In this document: piece after piece, positions 42,625 to 50,919 of the stretch
How positions within the stretch are numbered: position 1 is the first letter of the stretch
Layout: the number at the start of each line of letters is the position of its first letter
Source: Clostridiaceae bacterium
GTDB taxonomy: Bacteria > Bacillota > Clostridia > Peptostreptococcales > T1SED10-28
DNA length: 50,919 bases
NCBI GenBank assembly: GCA_003553525.1
Contig: PWEO01000196.1
Span: 1-50,919 of the forward strand
Direction of reading: 5' to 3'
Made by a program: the position numbers and the translations under genes
Notes under the pieces: model-generated
Seen by the model: the letters and a program-made list of their open reading frames with translations, nothing else
What the model was told of the DNA's origin: nothing
Database searches by the model: none

Positions 42625-44718
42625 TTGAGAAAGTATAATCGATACTTAGTTGATGAAATAGGAAACACCTATGAACGTAAAAATCAATATCTATTAGAGA
42701 TTGCGTTACTGCAGGAAGAAATGGAAAAGGTCGGCGGGCAAGAGAGAAAAGCACTGAAAGAAAAAGTGCAGGAACTGCTGAAAAACAAAGGCAAGCACCC
42801 TTATCATCAAGCCTACAAAGCCTATGAAGAGGAGAAATCTCTTTTTTGGAAAGGGTTGAAAAAAGAAAGCAAAGCCTATGAAAGTACTTTGGAGAAAGAC
42901 TTATCAAGAAACGTGAGAATTTTCAAAGTGCAGGATTTTAAAGCCAGGAAAAAAGAAATATTTTTTAAGAACTATATAGAATTAGGCTACGAAGCCACCT
43001 ATTATTATGAAGAAGCAAAGCTGGAACAGAAGTATTATCCGGAGATTATCTCCACATATACGGAATATCAAAAGCATTTAAAAGAAGCGAAAGAACAACG
43101 TCAAAAGCTTAGCGCAGAAGAGGAAGCGCAGGCAAAAGAGCGTTTTAAAGAATACAAACAGGAAAAGAAAGAAGAATTGAAAAACAGCATTGAATCCTTG
43201 AAAAAAAAGCGAAAAGAAAAACTGATTTCCGATAAAGCATTAAAAAATGGGAAAAAAGAGTTGAAACATCGATATAAAAAAGCCTTGACCCTAAAAGCGT
43301 TGGAGGCTCCTAAAAAAGCAAATCAAGAGCTGATCCAAAACTTGAAGCATGAACTGAAGGAAAAGCCTAAGCAGCTGAAAAAAACCCTGAATGCGGATAT
43401 CGCCGATAAAAGACGAAAAATCCCCATCGAAGTGGAAAAAACAAAACCGGTCATTGCATACAGCACTATTTTTCTACCGGGTCTGGGACAATTGTTAAAC
43501 AAACAGTTTGTCAAAGCAGGACTGTTTTTATTAGCTTCTTTTTTCATTTATTTTGCGGCCATACCCTATGCCCTTGGTTACGGAAATTATCAGGGGGACG
43601 GAATTTCAGGTCTTATTACCTTGGCAGAGGGGGCCCCTAGAGTTTATACTTCCATGATGTTTTTGATTGAAGGAATCTTAGCGATTTTTCTGGTATTGAT
43701 CGCCATCGGATTTTTAGGGATTTCTTTGAAGGATATTAAGGGTGTGGAAGAAAAATCCATCCGGGGGATACGACCGAAAAATTGGTTTGAAACCCTGGAA
43801 AATATAAAACAGGAAGGCTTTCCCTATGTGGTATCCTTTCCCGCATTGTTTGTGATTATTTTTATTGTGGTAGTACCGGTTATTACCACCTTGATGCTGT
43901 CTTTTACCAATATGGATCCCCAGCATCAGTCGAAATTTTCCTGGATCGGTATTGATAACTATCGAACCCTGATCTTAGGTGAAGGACTGGCGGGTTCCGT
44001 GTTCTGGCAGATTCTTGGTTGGACGTTGATCTGGACCTTTGTGGCAACCACTTTTGCCATTCTGATCGGTTTTCTCCTGGCCCTGATCACCAATCATGAA
44101 CGGATCCTGGGGAAAAAAATCTTTCGAACAATTTATCTCCTGCCCTGGGCGGTACCGGCCTTTATCACAATTTTATTCTTTAGCATCATGTTTTCTCCCA
44201 ACGGAGCCTTAACCGACATTATCAGCAACGTTTTCGGAGAGCGAATTATCGTTAAACACAGTACGAATTTAACAAGACTGACCTTAATCGGCCTGCAAGG
44301 CTGGCTGGGAAGTGCCTATATCTTCCTGTTGACCACGGGAGTTCTGCAGGCCATCCCCTCGGATTTATACGAGGCCGCGGAAATCGACGGAGCAACGATC
44401 TGGCAAAAGACCCGACGAATCACGATGCCGATTGTACTCTTTCAAACCGCACCCTTGTTAATTACTCAGTATACCTTTAATTTCAATAACTTCTCCATTA
44501 TTTATCTGTTCCATGGAGGAGGTCCTTTTAACCCCACTAGATACGGAAATCTTGCGGGAGGCACGGATATTTTAGTCTCCTATATTTACAAACTTACCAT
44601 GGTCAATCAATACCAGGCCATCAGTGCGGCGATTATTTTGTTCGTATCCCTGGGAGTCATGTTCTTTGCTTATCTGGGATTTAGAAACTCGAAGGCCTTT
44701 AAGGAGGAGAGATTATAA
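42625..44718 (+). CDS. malF: MalF-type sugar ABC permease with a long charged N-terminal extension
   Basis: This 697-residue protein is far longer than most MalF proteins. Residues 1-275 are hydrophilic and Lys/Glu-rich, with heptad-like helices (about 30-55, 150-260) suggesting coiled coil in the cytoplasm. Residues 278-315 hold FLPGLGQLLNKQFVKAG, like the PGxGQ motif of small two-helix membrane domains. Another helix lies at about 345-365. Residues 398-697 are a standard permease with the coupling loop EAAEIDGATIWQKTRRITMP at 583-602. TTG is the start, behind AAGGTGGGAG. Its stop overlaps the malG start. Confidence 0.87.
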   Translation: MRKYNRYLVDEIGNTYERKNQYLLEIALLQEEMEKVGGQERKALKEKVQELLKNKGKHPYHQAYKAYEEEKSLFWKGLKKESKAYESTLEKDLSRNVRIFKVQDFKARKKEIFFKNYIELGYEATYYYEEAKLEQKYYPEIISTYTEYQKHLKEAKEQRQKLSAEEEAQAKERFKEYKQEKKEELKNSIESLKKKRKEKLISDKALKNGKKELKHRYKKALTLKALEAPKKANQELIQNLKHELKEKPKQLKKTLNADIADKRRKIPIEVEKTKPVIAYSTIFLPGLGQLLNKQFVKAGLFLLASFFIYFAAIPYALGYGNYQGDGISGLITLAEGAPRVYTSMMFLIEGILAIFLVLIAIGFLGISLKDIKGVEEKSIRGIRPKNWFETLENIKQEGFPYVVSFPALFVIIFIVVVPVITTLMLSFTNMDPQHQSKFSWIGIDNYRTLILGEGLAGSVFWQILGWTLIWTFVATTFAILIGFLLALITNHERILGKKIFRTIYLLPWAVPAFITILFFSIMFSPNGALTDIISNVFGERIIVKHSTNLTRLTLIGLQGWLGSAYIFLLTTGVLQAIPSDLYEAAEIDGATIWQKTRRITMPIVLFQTAPLLITQYTFNFNNFSIIYLFHGGGPFNPTRYGNLAGGTDILVSYIYKLTMVNQYQAISAAIILFVSLGVMFFAYLGFRNSKAFKEERL

Positions 44719-45674
44719 TGGATAGACCCAACAACGGCCACAGAAAAACCTTTTTGGAAAAAATGGGAGAAAAATTTCCCTTCTTCCAAAGAAAAAACAA
44801 AAGCAAACTGTATCTCTCGGACCGGCAACCCTTAACCCTGCAAGGAAAAATCGGGTTGGTGATCGCGCATCTGGTTTTAATCATTTGGTCCGTGATCATT
44901 ATCTGGCCCTTATATCAAATGGTGGTTTCCGCTTTTAACGGACTACAGGATGGATATTTAGTGCTTAATCGGAATTTTGAGTTTTCCTTAAAGCATTTCG
45001 AATACCTTTTTAACGAGACTTTGTACCTGGCCTGGGTGAGAAATACCATTTTTATTTCTGTTTCCACAGCGCTGCTAACCCTGTTGTTCGTATCTTTTAC
45101 GGGGTATGCCTATTCCAGGTATCGCTTTAAAGGACGAAAAGCTTCCTTAATGGCGATTTTATTAATACAGACCATTCCGGTTTTTGCAGGAATTACGGCC
45201 TTCTTTACGATGCATTCGATCCTATCTTCCGTACTTCCCTATTTTACCCGGCAAATGATGCTGATTCTGATTTACTCCGGTGGAGCAATTGCGGCGAACA
45301 CTTTTATTTTAAAAGGGTATATCGACTCCATTTCCACGGAGCTGGATGATGCTGCAAAAATTGACGGTTGCAGCAATATGCAGATTTACCGTTTGATCAT
45401 TATGCCCGTGGCCAAACCCATGCTGATGATCATCGGCCTATGGTCTTTTATCGGACCCTTTATGGACTTTTTAATGCCCCGGGTGCTGCTTACCAGTCCG
45501 CGGTCTTATACCTTAGCCGCGGGACTCTTTACCCTGGTTAACGATTTTCGAACCATGAATCAGCCGGCCTTTGCCGCTGGCGGATTATTAACGGCGATTC
45601 CTATTGTGCTGCTGTTTGTAAGTCTGCAAGGACAGCTGGTATCCGGTCTTTCCAAAGGATCGGTAAAAGGTTAG
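44718..45674 (+). CDS. malG: MalG-type sugar ABC permease
   Basis: This 318-residue permease has about six helices and the coupling loop ELDDAAKIDGCSNMQIYRLI near residues 212-231. The N-terminal 40 residues are basic and cytoplasmic. It pairs with MalF to form the channel. The ATG overlaps the malF stop (TAATG), behind AAGGAGGAG, so translation is coupled. Confidence 0.92.
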   Translation: MDRPNNGHRKTFLEKMGEKFPFFQRKNKSKLYLSDRQPLTLQGKIGLVIAHLVLIIWSVIIIWPLYQMVVSAFNGLQDGYLVLNRNFEFSLKHFEYLFNETLYLAWVRNTIFISVSTALLTLLFVSFTGYAYSRYRFKGRKASLMAILLIQTIPVFAGITAFFTMHSILSSVLPYFTRQMMLILIYSGGAIAANTFILKGYIDSISTELDDAAKIDGCSNMQIYRLIIMPVAKPMLMIIGLWSFIGPFMDFLMPRVLLTSPRSYTLAAGLFTLVNDFRTMNQPAFAAGGLLTAIPIVLLFVSLQGQLVSGLSKGSVKG

Positions 45675-45713
45675 AAGTACGGGAGTCACATAATTTAGCG
45701 AGGAGGAAATATA

Positions 45714-46799
45714 ATGAAGGTCGTTTTGAAAAATATCGGTAAAAAATACGAGGGTAGAGAAGAATTCACCTTGAAAGATATTAATTTAGAGGTTGAAGAT
45801 CAGGAATTCTGTGTGATTTTAGGGCCCTCCGGCTGCGGAAAGACCACCATGCTTCGAATGATCGCGGGACTGAACTCCATCACGGAAGGGGATTTGCTGT
45901 TTAATGATAAGCGGATGAATAAAGTCGCCCCGAAGGACCGGGATATTGCCATGGTATTTCAGTCCTACGCTCTTTATCCTCATATGACAGTTTATGAGAA
46001 TATGGCCTTTTCCCTGACTATGCGAAAAGAACGAAAAAGCCTTATTGATGAACGGGTACAGGAAGCGGCAAAGGTTCTTCAAATGGAAGAAAATCTTTAC
46101 GTCAAGCCTTCGGACATCTCCGGTGGTCAGCGTCAGCGGGTAGCCCTTGGAAGAGCCATGGTTCGAAATCCCAAAGTGTTTTTAATGGATGAGCCCCTAT
46201 CGAATCTGGATGCAAAACTTCGAGAGCATATGCGGGTAGAGTTGATCCGGCTTCACAAACAGTTAGGGACCACAACCATTTATGTAACCCATGATCAAAC
46301 CGAAGCCATGACCATGGCCAGTAAGATTGTACTCATGGACGACGGAATTATACAGCAGGTGGGAAAACCGGATGATCTTTATATGCGGCCGAAAAATCTA
46401 TTTGTGGCGGCTTTTATCGGTTCCCCTTCCATGAATATCATCAAAGGAAAAATTGAGCAGGGCCGGTTTGTTTCCGATAATCGCCTGATGCAGATCACCC
46501 CGACGGAAACTCATAAGGAAGGACTTAAAGCCTATGAGGGAAAAGCGGTTTCTGCCGGGATACGACCCGAGCGGTTTGAATCCGGCGGAGAGTACGGAGA
46601 TACCTTCAACGTGAATGTGGAAGTAGTAGAAATGCTGGGGAAGGAAAAGATTCTTTACGGAAAACTCGATGACGGTCATGAGCTGATTATCTCCACCCCG
46701 GGACATTATAAATACGAAGGGGGAGAACGCTATTCCTTCGGATATGAACTGGAGGCCATCCATTATTTTGATCAGGAGACGGGAGAGCGCATTAATTAA
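45714..46799 (+). CDS. malK: Sugar ABC transporter ATPase (MalK/MsmX/UgpC type)
   Basis: This 361-residue ATPase has Walker A GPSGCGKTT at residues 37-45, Q-loop VFQSYALYPH, signature ISGGQRQR at 135-142, Walker B VFLMDEPLSNLD at 155-166 and VTHDQTEA. A C-terminal OB-fold (TOBE) regulatory domain from about 240 includes AGIRPER. It energises MalFG. Many Firmicutes keep this ATPase elsewhere as a shared subunit; here it is in the operon. ATG follows GAGGAGG. Confidence 0.93.
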   Translation: MKVVLKNIGKKYEGREEFTLKDINLEVEDQEFCVILGPSGCGKTTMLRMIAGLNSITEGDLLFNDKRMNKVAPKDRDIAMVFQSYALYPHMTVYENMAFSLTMRKERKSLIDERVQEAAKVLQMEENLYVKPSDISGGQRQRVALGRAMVRNPKVFLMDEPLSNLDAKLREHMRVELIRLHKQLGTTTIYVTHDQTEAMTMASKIVLMDDGIIQQVGKPDDLYMRPKNLFVAAFIGSPSMNIIKGKIEQGRFVSDNRLMQITPTETHKEGLKAYEGKAVSAGIRPERFESGGEYGDTFNVNVEVVEMLGKEKILYGKLDDGHELIISTPGHYKYEGGERYSFGYELEAIHYFDQETGERIN

Positions 46800-46870
46800 T
46801 TTCCTCGGAATAATAGAGAATCCCTGGATGAATTTTGCTATGCAAGCTAAATGAATAACGAGGGGTGAAG

Positions 46871-47908
46871 ATGTTGAATAAGAAAAAATCCATAACCATT
46901 AAAGATGTGGCAAAAAAAGCGGGGGTTTCCTCATCAACGGTTTCCAGGGTGATCTCAAAAAATCAGAAAATAAGCCCTGAAACCACGAAAAAAGTTCTGA
47001 AATGTATGGATGAGTTAGGTTATCATCCCAATGCCATAGCCAGATCCCTAGTAAGTCGTAAAGCCGGTACCCTGGGAGTGATTATGCCCTCCACTTCAAA
47101 GGATGCCTTGCTCAATCCCTTCTTTCCCGAAGCCCTTAGGGGTATTACCCATTGGGCCTCAAAGGCAGGCTACGATATTTTACTTTCCACTAATGACAGT
47201 AAAAATGAGGAACTGGCCGTAATAAAGAAGTATATCAATAGTTCGAAGGTGGACGGGATTGTGCTGATGTCCAGTGAAATTCGGGATATTTGCGTGGAGT
47301 ACTTATCCTCCGTAGACTTTCCCTTTTCCATTATCGGATCCCCAGCTGAAAATGGAGATCGAATTAATCACGTAGACAACGATAACTACATGGCCACCTA
47401 TGAGTTGACCCGGTATTTGACGATGAAAGGGAGAAAAAACATTGCCATGATTGCGGGAGATTTGTCACTGATGGTAACGAAAAAACGGATTGAAGGATAT
47501 AAAAAGGCCTTGGAGGAAAGCAACTTAATCTTTGAGCAGAATCAAGTGTATACCGGAAGTTTTGATGAAAAAACCGGATACGAATACGCTTCCATTATTG
47601 CAGATTTAAATCCGATTCCCGATGCGGTAATAGTCACCGACGACTTAGTGGCCTTTGCGGCGGTACGGCTGTTTAAACAGTTAAAGCTGGAAATTCCAAA
47701 GGATATTGCGGTGGCAAGCTTTAATAACAGCGTCTTATCCAGATATTCCAATCCCCCCATTACTTCCGTGGATGTAAATGCTTCGGAGTTGGGAGAAGAA
47801 GCGATAAAATTATTGGTCCGTGCCATTGAAAAAGGGGAACGGGGCAATAAAATAATTACTCCCCATATCATTTATAAAAGAAAATCCACGGAAATGGATG
47901 AACAGTAA
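46871..47908 (+). CDS. LacI family transcriptional regulator of the alpha-glucan genes
   Basis: This 345-residue regulator has the LacI helix-turn-helix TIKDVAKKAGVSSSTVSRVI and hinge helix NAIARSLVSRKAGTLGVIMP, followed by a periplasmic-binding-protein-like sensor domain. As last gene of the maltodextrin operon it likely binds the two GCAAWCGWTTGC sites before GH31 and malE, with maltose or a similar sugar as inducer (inference). ATG 46871 follows GAGGGG; no terminator separates it from malK. Its stop lies in the terminator stem. Confidence 0.9.
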   Translation: MLNKKKSITIKDVAKKAGVSSSTVSRVISKNQKISPETTKKVLKCMDELGYHPNAIARSLVSRKAGTLGVIMPSTSKDALLNPFFPEALRGITHWASKAGYDILLSTNDSKNEELAVIKKYINSSKVDGIVLMSSEIRDICVEYLSSVDFPFSIIGSPAENGDRINHVDNDNYMATYELTRYLTMKGRKNIAMIAGDLSLMVTKKRIEGYKKALEESNLIFEQNQVYTGSFDEKTGYEYASIIADLNPIPDAVIVTDDLVAFAAVRLFKQLKLEIPKDIAVASFNNSVLSRYSNPPITSVDVNASELGEEAIKLLVRAIEKGERGNKIITPHIIYKRKSTEMDEQ

Positions 47909-47932
47909 AACCTGCGCAGGCAGGTTTTTTTT
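47907..47932 (+). terminator. Terminator after the LacI-type gene
   Basis: AAAACCTGC / GCAGGTTTT with a 4-base loop is followed by T (eight in all). Its left arm begins in the stop codon. Confidence 0.9.
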
Positions 47933-47952
47933 ATTGGTGAAATAAAGTGTCA

Positions 47953-47981
47953 TGGATAATTTCACCGGGCTTGGGTATAAT
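47953..47981 (+). promoter_or_regulatory. Candidate promoter for glgB
   Basis: TGGATA and a perfect TATAAT are separated by 17 bases, 34 bases before the TTG start. Confidence 0.5.
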
Positions 47982-48015
47982 TAAAACAGTAACTATGTTG
48001 ACAGGAGGGGATTAC

Positions 48016-49920
48016 TTGAAAAACAATCATTCAGTCATTGATCCAAAGGATGTTTTTTATTTTCACGAGGGCACCCATCAACGGGCCTTTCAGTTTATGG
48101 GAGCCCATCTTACAGAGGAAGAGGGAAAGCGGGGCGTGCGTTTTACCCTATGGTCGCCCCACGGAAAAGAAATACGGGTGATCGGAAACTTTAATCATTG
48201 GCATGGACACCACTCTAAAATGGAACCGGTGAAGGCTTCAAATCTCTGGTCGCTTTTTATTGAGGGGGTACAGGAAGGGGATTTGTATAAATACGAAATT
48301 GTTACTCCGGAGGGGAAAACCATTCGAAAAGCCGACCCCTTTGGTTTTTATACGGAACATCGTCCCGGGACCGCCTCCATTGTCCAGGGACTCAGTCACC
48401 ACCGGTGGCAGGACGAACAATGGGAAAGGGAAAAGCCTCGAAAAACCTTATACAATAAGCCCCTTTCCATTTATGAGGTTCATTTAGGTTCCTGGAAGAA
48501 AAATTATGAGGGGAAAGTTCTGACCTACCGGGAACTGGCAGAGGAACTCGTAAACTATGTAGATGCCATGGGCTATACGCATATTGAGCTCTTGCCTATT
48601 ATGGAGCACCCTTTGGATGAATCCTGGGGATATCAGACCACGGGGTTTTATTCTGTTACCAGCAGATACGGGACCCCTACGGATCTAATGTATTTGATTG
48701 ATGCCTGTCACCAAAAAGAGATCGGGGTAATCCTGGACTGGGTTCCGGGACATTTTTGCAAGGATGAACAGGGACTGGCCTATTTTGACGGGAAAGCCCT
48801 TTTTGAGTACGATGACTTTTCCCGGGCCAATAATAAAGGCTGGGGCACCTTGAATTTTAATTTGGGAAGACTGGAAGTGCAAAGCTACTTAATCTCCAAT
48901 GCCATGTTTTGGCTGGAGGTCTTTCATGTGGACGGTATTCGGGTGGATGCGGTATCCAATATGATCTACCGGGACTTTGGAAAAGATCCGGGAGAGTGGT
49001 CCGTAAATCATCTTGGGGGGCGGGAAAACCTGGAAGGCATTAGCTTTTTACAAAAGCTAAATGAAACCGTGTTTCAAAATTTCCCCGGTGCCCTAATGAT
49101 GGCGGAGGAATCCACGGCTTTTCCCAAAGTAACCCATCCCACTAATCGTGGCGGCCTGGGGTTCAATTTCAAATGGAACATGGGCTGGATGAATGATACG
49201 TTAAAATACATGAAAAAAGACCCCGTCTATCGAAAAGCCCATCACCATAAAATGACCTTTACCATGACCTATACTTATACGGAAAATTTCATTTTACCCT
49301 TATCCCATGATGAAGTGGTGCATTTAAAGAAGCCCCTGCTTGAGAAAATGCCCGGAGATCATTGGCAAAAGTTCGCAAATCTAAGGGCCTATTTCGGTTT
49401 TATGTTTGGGCACCCGGGCAAGAAGCTGAACTTTATGGGCTCGGATATCGCAGAACTTCGGGAGTGGGATCCGAAGCGGTCCCTGGACTGGGGATTATTG
49501 CAAAGAAGAGAACACCAAACCTATCATCGGTATAAAAAGAGCCTGCTGCACTTTTATAAAGGGGAGCCCGCTTTATGGGAGCAGGATCATCATCCGGTGG
49601 GATTTCAGTGGATTGATGCCGATGATGTGGATCACAGCATCTATAGCTTTATTCGAAGAAGCAAAGAAGAAGAACTCATTGTAATATGCAATTTCACCCC
49701 GGTGGTGCGAAGGGGATACACCGTAAAACTTCCGAAACAGGGAGTTTATGAAGAAGTTTTCAACAGCGACAGGGAAGAATTTGGGGGGTCCGGAGTAAAA
49801 AACGAAGGGATCTATCCTACCGAAACATTAACCGGAGAGGCCTTCTGGGAAGGAAAAATTCAGATTACCCTGCCTCCTTTAGGCACCATATTTTTAAAAA
49901 GGGTGAACCATTCCCATTAA
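48016..49920 (+). CDS. glgB: 1,4-alpha-glucan branching enzyme
   Basis: This 634-residue GH13 enzyme introduces alpha-1,6 branches into glycogen. A CBM48 domain (about residues 35-125, with [14 protein letters not shown]) precedes the barrel. Catalytic residues are D311 in [12 protein letters not shown]364 in MMAEEST and D432 in LSHDEVVH. Two conserved stretches differ from common GlgB: VVHGKK reads VVHLKK, and GNEFGQ reads GSDIAE. The TTG start is set by AGGAGGGG five bases upstream; longer frames have no such site. It begins a glycogen synthesis operon with glgC 40 bases downstream. Confidence 0.92.
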   Translation: MKNNHSVIDPKDVFYFHEGTHQRAFQFMGAHLTEEEGKRGVRFTLWSPHGKEIRVIGNFNHWHGHHSKMEPVKASNLWSLFIEGVQEGDLYKYEIVTPEGKTIRKADPFGFYTEHRPGTASIVQGLSHHRWQDEQWEREKPRKTLYNKPLSIYEVHLGSWKKNYEGKVLTYRELAEELVNYVDAMGYTHIELLPIMEHPLDESWGYQTTGFYSVTSRYGTPTDLMYLIDACHQKEIGVILDWVPGHFCKDEQGLAYFDGKALFEYDDFSRANNKGWGTLNFNLGRLEVQSYLISNAMFWLEVFHVDGIRVDAVSNMIYRDFGKDPGEWSVNHLGGRENLEGISFLQKLNETVFQNFPGALMMAEESTAFPKVTHPTNRGGLGFNFKWNMGWMNDTLKYMKKDPVYRKAHHHKMTFTMTYTYTENFILPLSHDEVVHLKKPLLEKMPGDHWQKFANLRAYFGFMFGHPGKKLNFMGSDIAELREWDPKRSLDWGLLQRREHQTYHRYKKSLLHFYKGEPALWEQDHHPVGFQWIDADDVDHSIYSFIRRSKEEELIVICNFTPVVRRGYTVKLPKQGVYEEVFNSDREEFGGSGVKNEGIYPTETLTGEAFWEGKIQITLPPLGTIFLKRVNHSH

Positions 49921-49960
49921 CAAAGAAGATAAGGCAAAAAAATATTATGGAGGTGTTTGT

Positions 49961-50919
49961 ATGGAAAGAGAAGTAGTCGCAATGCTATTGGCCGGCGGAA
50001 GGGGAACACGACTGGGTCTGTTAACCGATGATATTGCCAAACCGGCGCTACCCTTCGGCGGAAAGTATCGAATTATTGATTTCACCCTAAGCAACTGTGC
50101 AAATTCAGGGATTCATACCGTGGGGGTATTAACTCAGTATCGGCCCATGACCTTAACCAGCTACATTGGTATCGGCAGCGCCTGGGACTTGGATAAAACC
50201 ATGGACGAAGCCGGCGGCGGGGTGACCATTCTTCCCCCCTACATCAACAAGGATGGGGGACAGTGGTATTCCGGAACCGCCAACTCGATTTATCAAAACA
50301 TTGAATACATCGATCAGCATAATCCGGAACACGTATTAATCCTTTCGGGGGATCATATCTACCGGATGAATTATCAAGGTCTGATTGAGCATCACAAAGA
50401 AAACCAGGCGGATGTGACCATTTCAGTCCTTCGGGTGCCCTGGGATGAGGCCAGTCGCTTTGGAATCATGGATACTGATGAAAAAGGGAGAATTGTGGAA
50501 TTTCAGGAAAAACCGGAAAAACCGAAAAGCAATCAGGCTTCCATGGGCATTTATGTATTTGATTGGCAGGTACTTCGTCAGCAATTAATTGAAGATGAGG
50601 CCAAGGAGGATTCCTCCCATGATTTCGGGAAAGACATTATCCCCCAGCTCCTTGAGAAAAAGAAGAAACTGTACGCTTATAATTTCAGCGGATATTGGAA
50701 AGATGTGGGGACGGTTAAGAGTTACTGGGAAGCGAACATGGATCTGTTAGTCAAAGATTTTATTTTTGATCTCTTTGACCGAAAGTGGATTTTTCGTTCG
50801 GAGAACTATAAAGTTGCCCCGAAGTACGTGGGAGAAAGTGCGGAGATTAGCAGCGGATTAATCAGTGACGGATGTAAAATCTTAGGAGAAGTAAATACCA
50901 CCGTGATTTTCCCGAAAGT
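49961..50919 (+). CDS. glgC: Glucose-1-phosphate adenylyltransferase, 3' truncated by window edge
   Basis: The frame is open from ATG 49961 (behind TGGAGGTG) to the window end, giving about 319 residues. GlgC makes ADP-glucose from glucose-1-phosphate and ATP, the committed step of glycogen synthesis. Visible motifs are [10 protein letters not shown] for nucleotide binding, [28 protein letters not shown] with the catalytic Asp, GIYVFDW and YWKDVGT. The left-handed beta-helix domain starts near the end. glgD and glgA are expected downstream but not seen. Confidence 0.95.
   Translation, partial: MEREVVAMLLAGGRGTRLGLLTDDIAKPALPFGGKYRIIDFTLSNCANSGIHTVGVLTQYRPMTLTSYIGIGSAWDLDKTMDEAGGGVTILPPYINKDGGQWYSGTANSIYQNIEYIDQHNPEHVLILSGDHIYRMNYQGLIEHHKENQADVTISVLRVPWDEASRFGIMDTDEKGRIVEFQEKPEKPKSNQASMGIYVFDWQVLRQQLIEDEAKEDSSHDFGKDIIPQLLEKKKKLYAYNFSGYWKDVGTVKSYWEANMDLLVKDFIFDLFDRKWIFRSENYKVAPKYVGESAEISSGLISDGCKILGEVNTTVIFPK

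Noticed and set aside
48260-48487. 75-codon plus-strand frame inside glgB
   Set aside because: Out-of-frame shadow of glgB without a ribosome site or recognisable sequence.
1-50919. CRISPR arrays, prophage or insertion sequences
   Set aside because: I found no regularly spaced direct repeats, integrase, transposase or phage structural genes by reading.

Overview
The window looks like chromosomal DNA from an anaerobic, low-GC, Gram-positive Clostridia-type bacterium. The signs are a ferredoxin-dependent 2-oxoacid oxidoreductase operon, a two-cluster ferredoxin, strong AGGAGG ribosome binding sites with frequent TTG/GTG starts, lipoprotein signals with Gram-positive lipoboxes, a glmS ribozyme, and best resemblance of most proteins to Clostridia/Bacilli families. 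The sugar-binding lipoprotein is extremely acidic while cytoplasmic neighbours are not, which suggests a saline and/or alkaline habitat (inference). I saw no phage genes, insertion sequences or CRISPR arrays.

Layout. 1-2952: end of a MinD-like ATPase, then ferredoxin, VorB, TPP and gamma subunits of a 2-oxoacid:ferredoxin oxidoreductase. 3104-4854 (minus): a single-domain Old Yellow Enzyme relative and xanthine phosphoribosyltransferase. 5157-8616: glmM and, behind a glmS ribozyme, glmS (amino-sugar synthesis). 8810-16228: YkpA-type ABC-F ATPase, PEP carboxykinase (minus), D-serine dehydratase, ZIP metal transporter, FetAB-type ABC transporter (minus), tRNA-Val(GAC). 16386-26398: YeiH-type exporter, nitronate monooxygenase-like protein, kynureninase, metallo-beta-lactamase-fold protein, a GGCT-like protein, DUF2177 membrane protein, a DAK2-DegV fusion, DUF1295 methyltransferase/reductase-like membrane protein, MFS transporter, and a 56-residue ferredoxin (minus).

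26501-32970 is the most unusual part: a five-gene Opp/Dpp-like ABC operon without a visible substrate-binding protein. One permease is fused, through an extra transmembrane helix, to an extracytoplasmic M28-peptidase-like domain whose metal-ligand motifs look destroyed. A polysaccharide-deacetylase lipoprotein ends the operon. A Fur-box-like palindrome lies just upstream, between this operon and the divergent ferredoxin gene.

33165-50919: tRNA-Ala(GGC) (minus), then an alpha-glucan region: ROK glucokinase, GH31 alpha-glucosidase, MalQ, GlgP; maltodextrin ABC importer (binding lipoprotein, an unknown membrane protein, a MalF with a 270-residue charged N-terminal extension, MalG, MalK) ending in a LacI-family regulator; then GlgB and the start of GlgC. 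Two matching LacI-type palindromes, before GH31 and before the binding protein, suggest the linked regulator controls both units. Together these genes would import maltodextrins, trim and phosphorolyse them, phosphorylate glucose, and store surplus glucose as glycogen.
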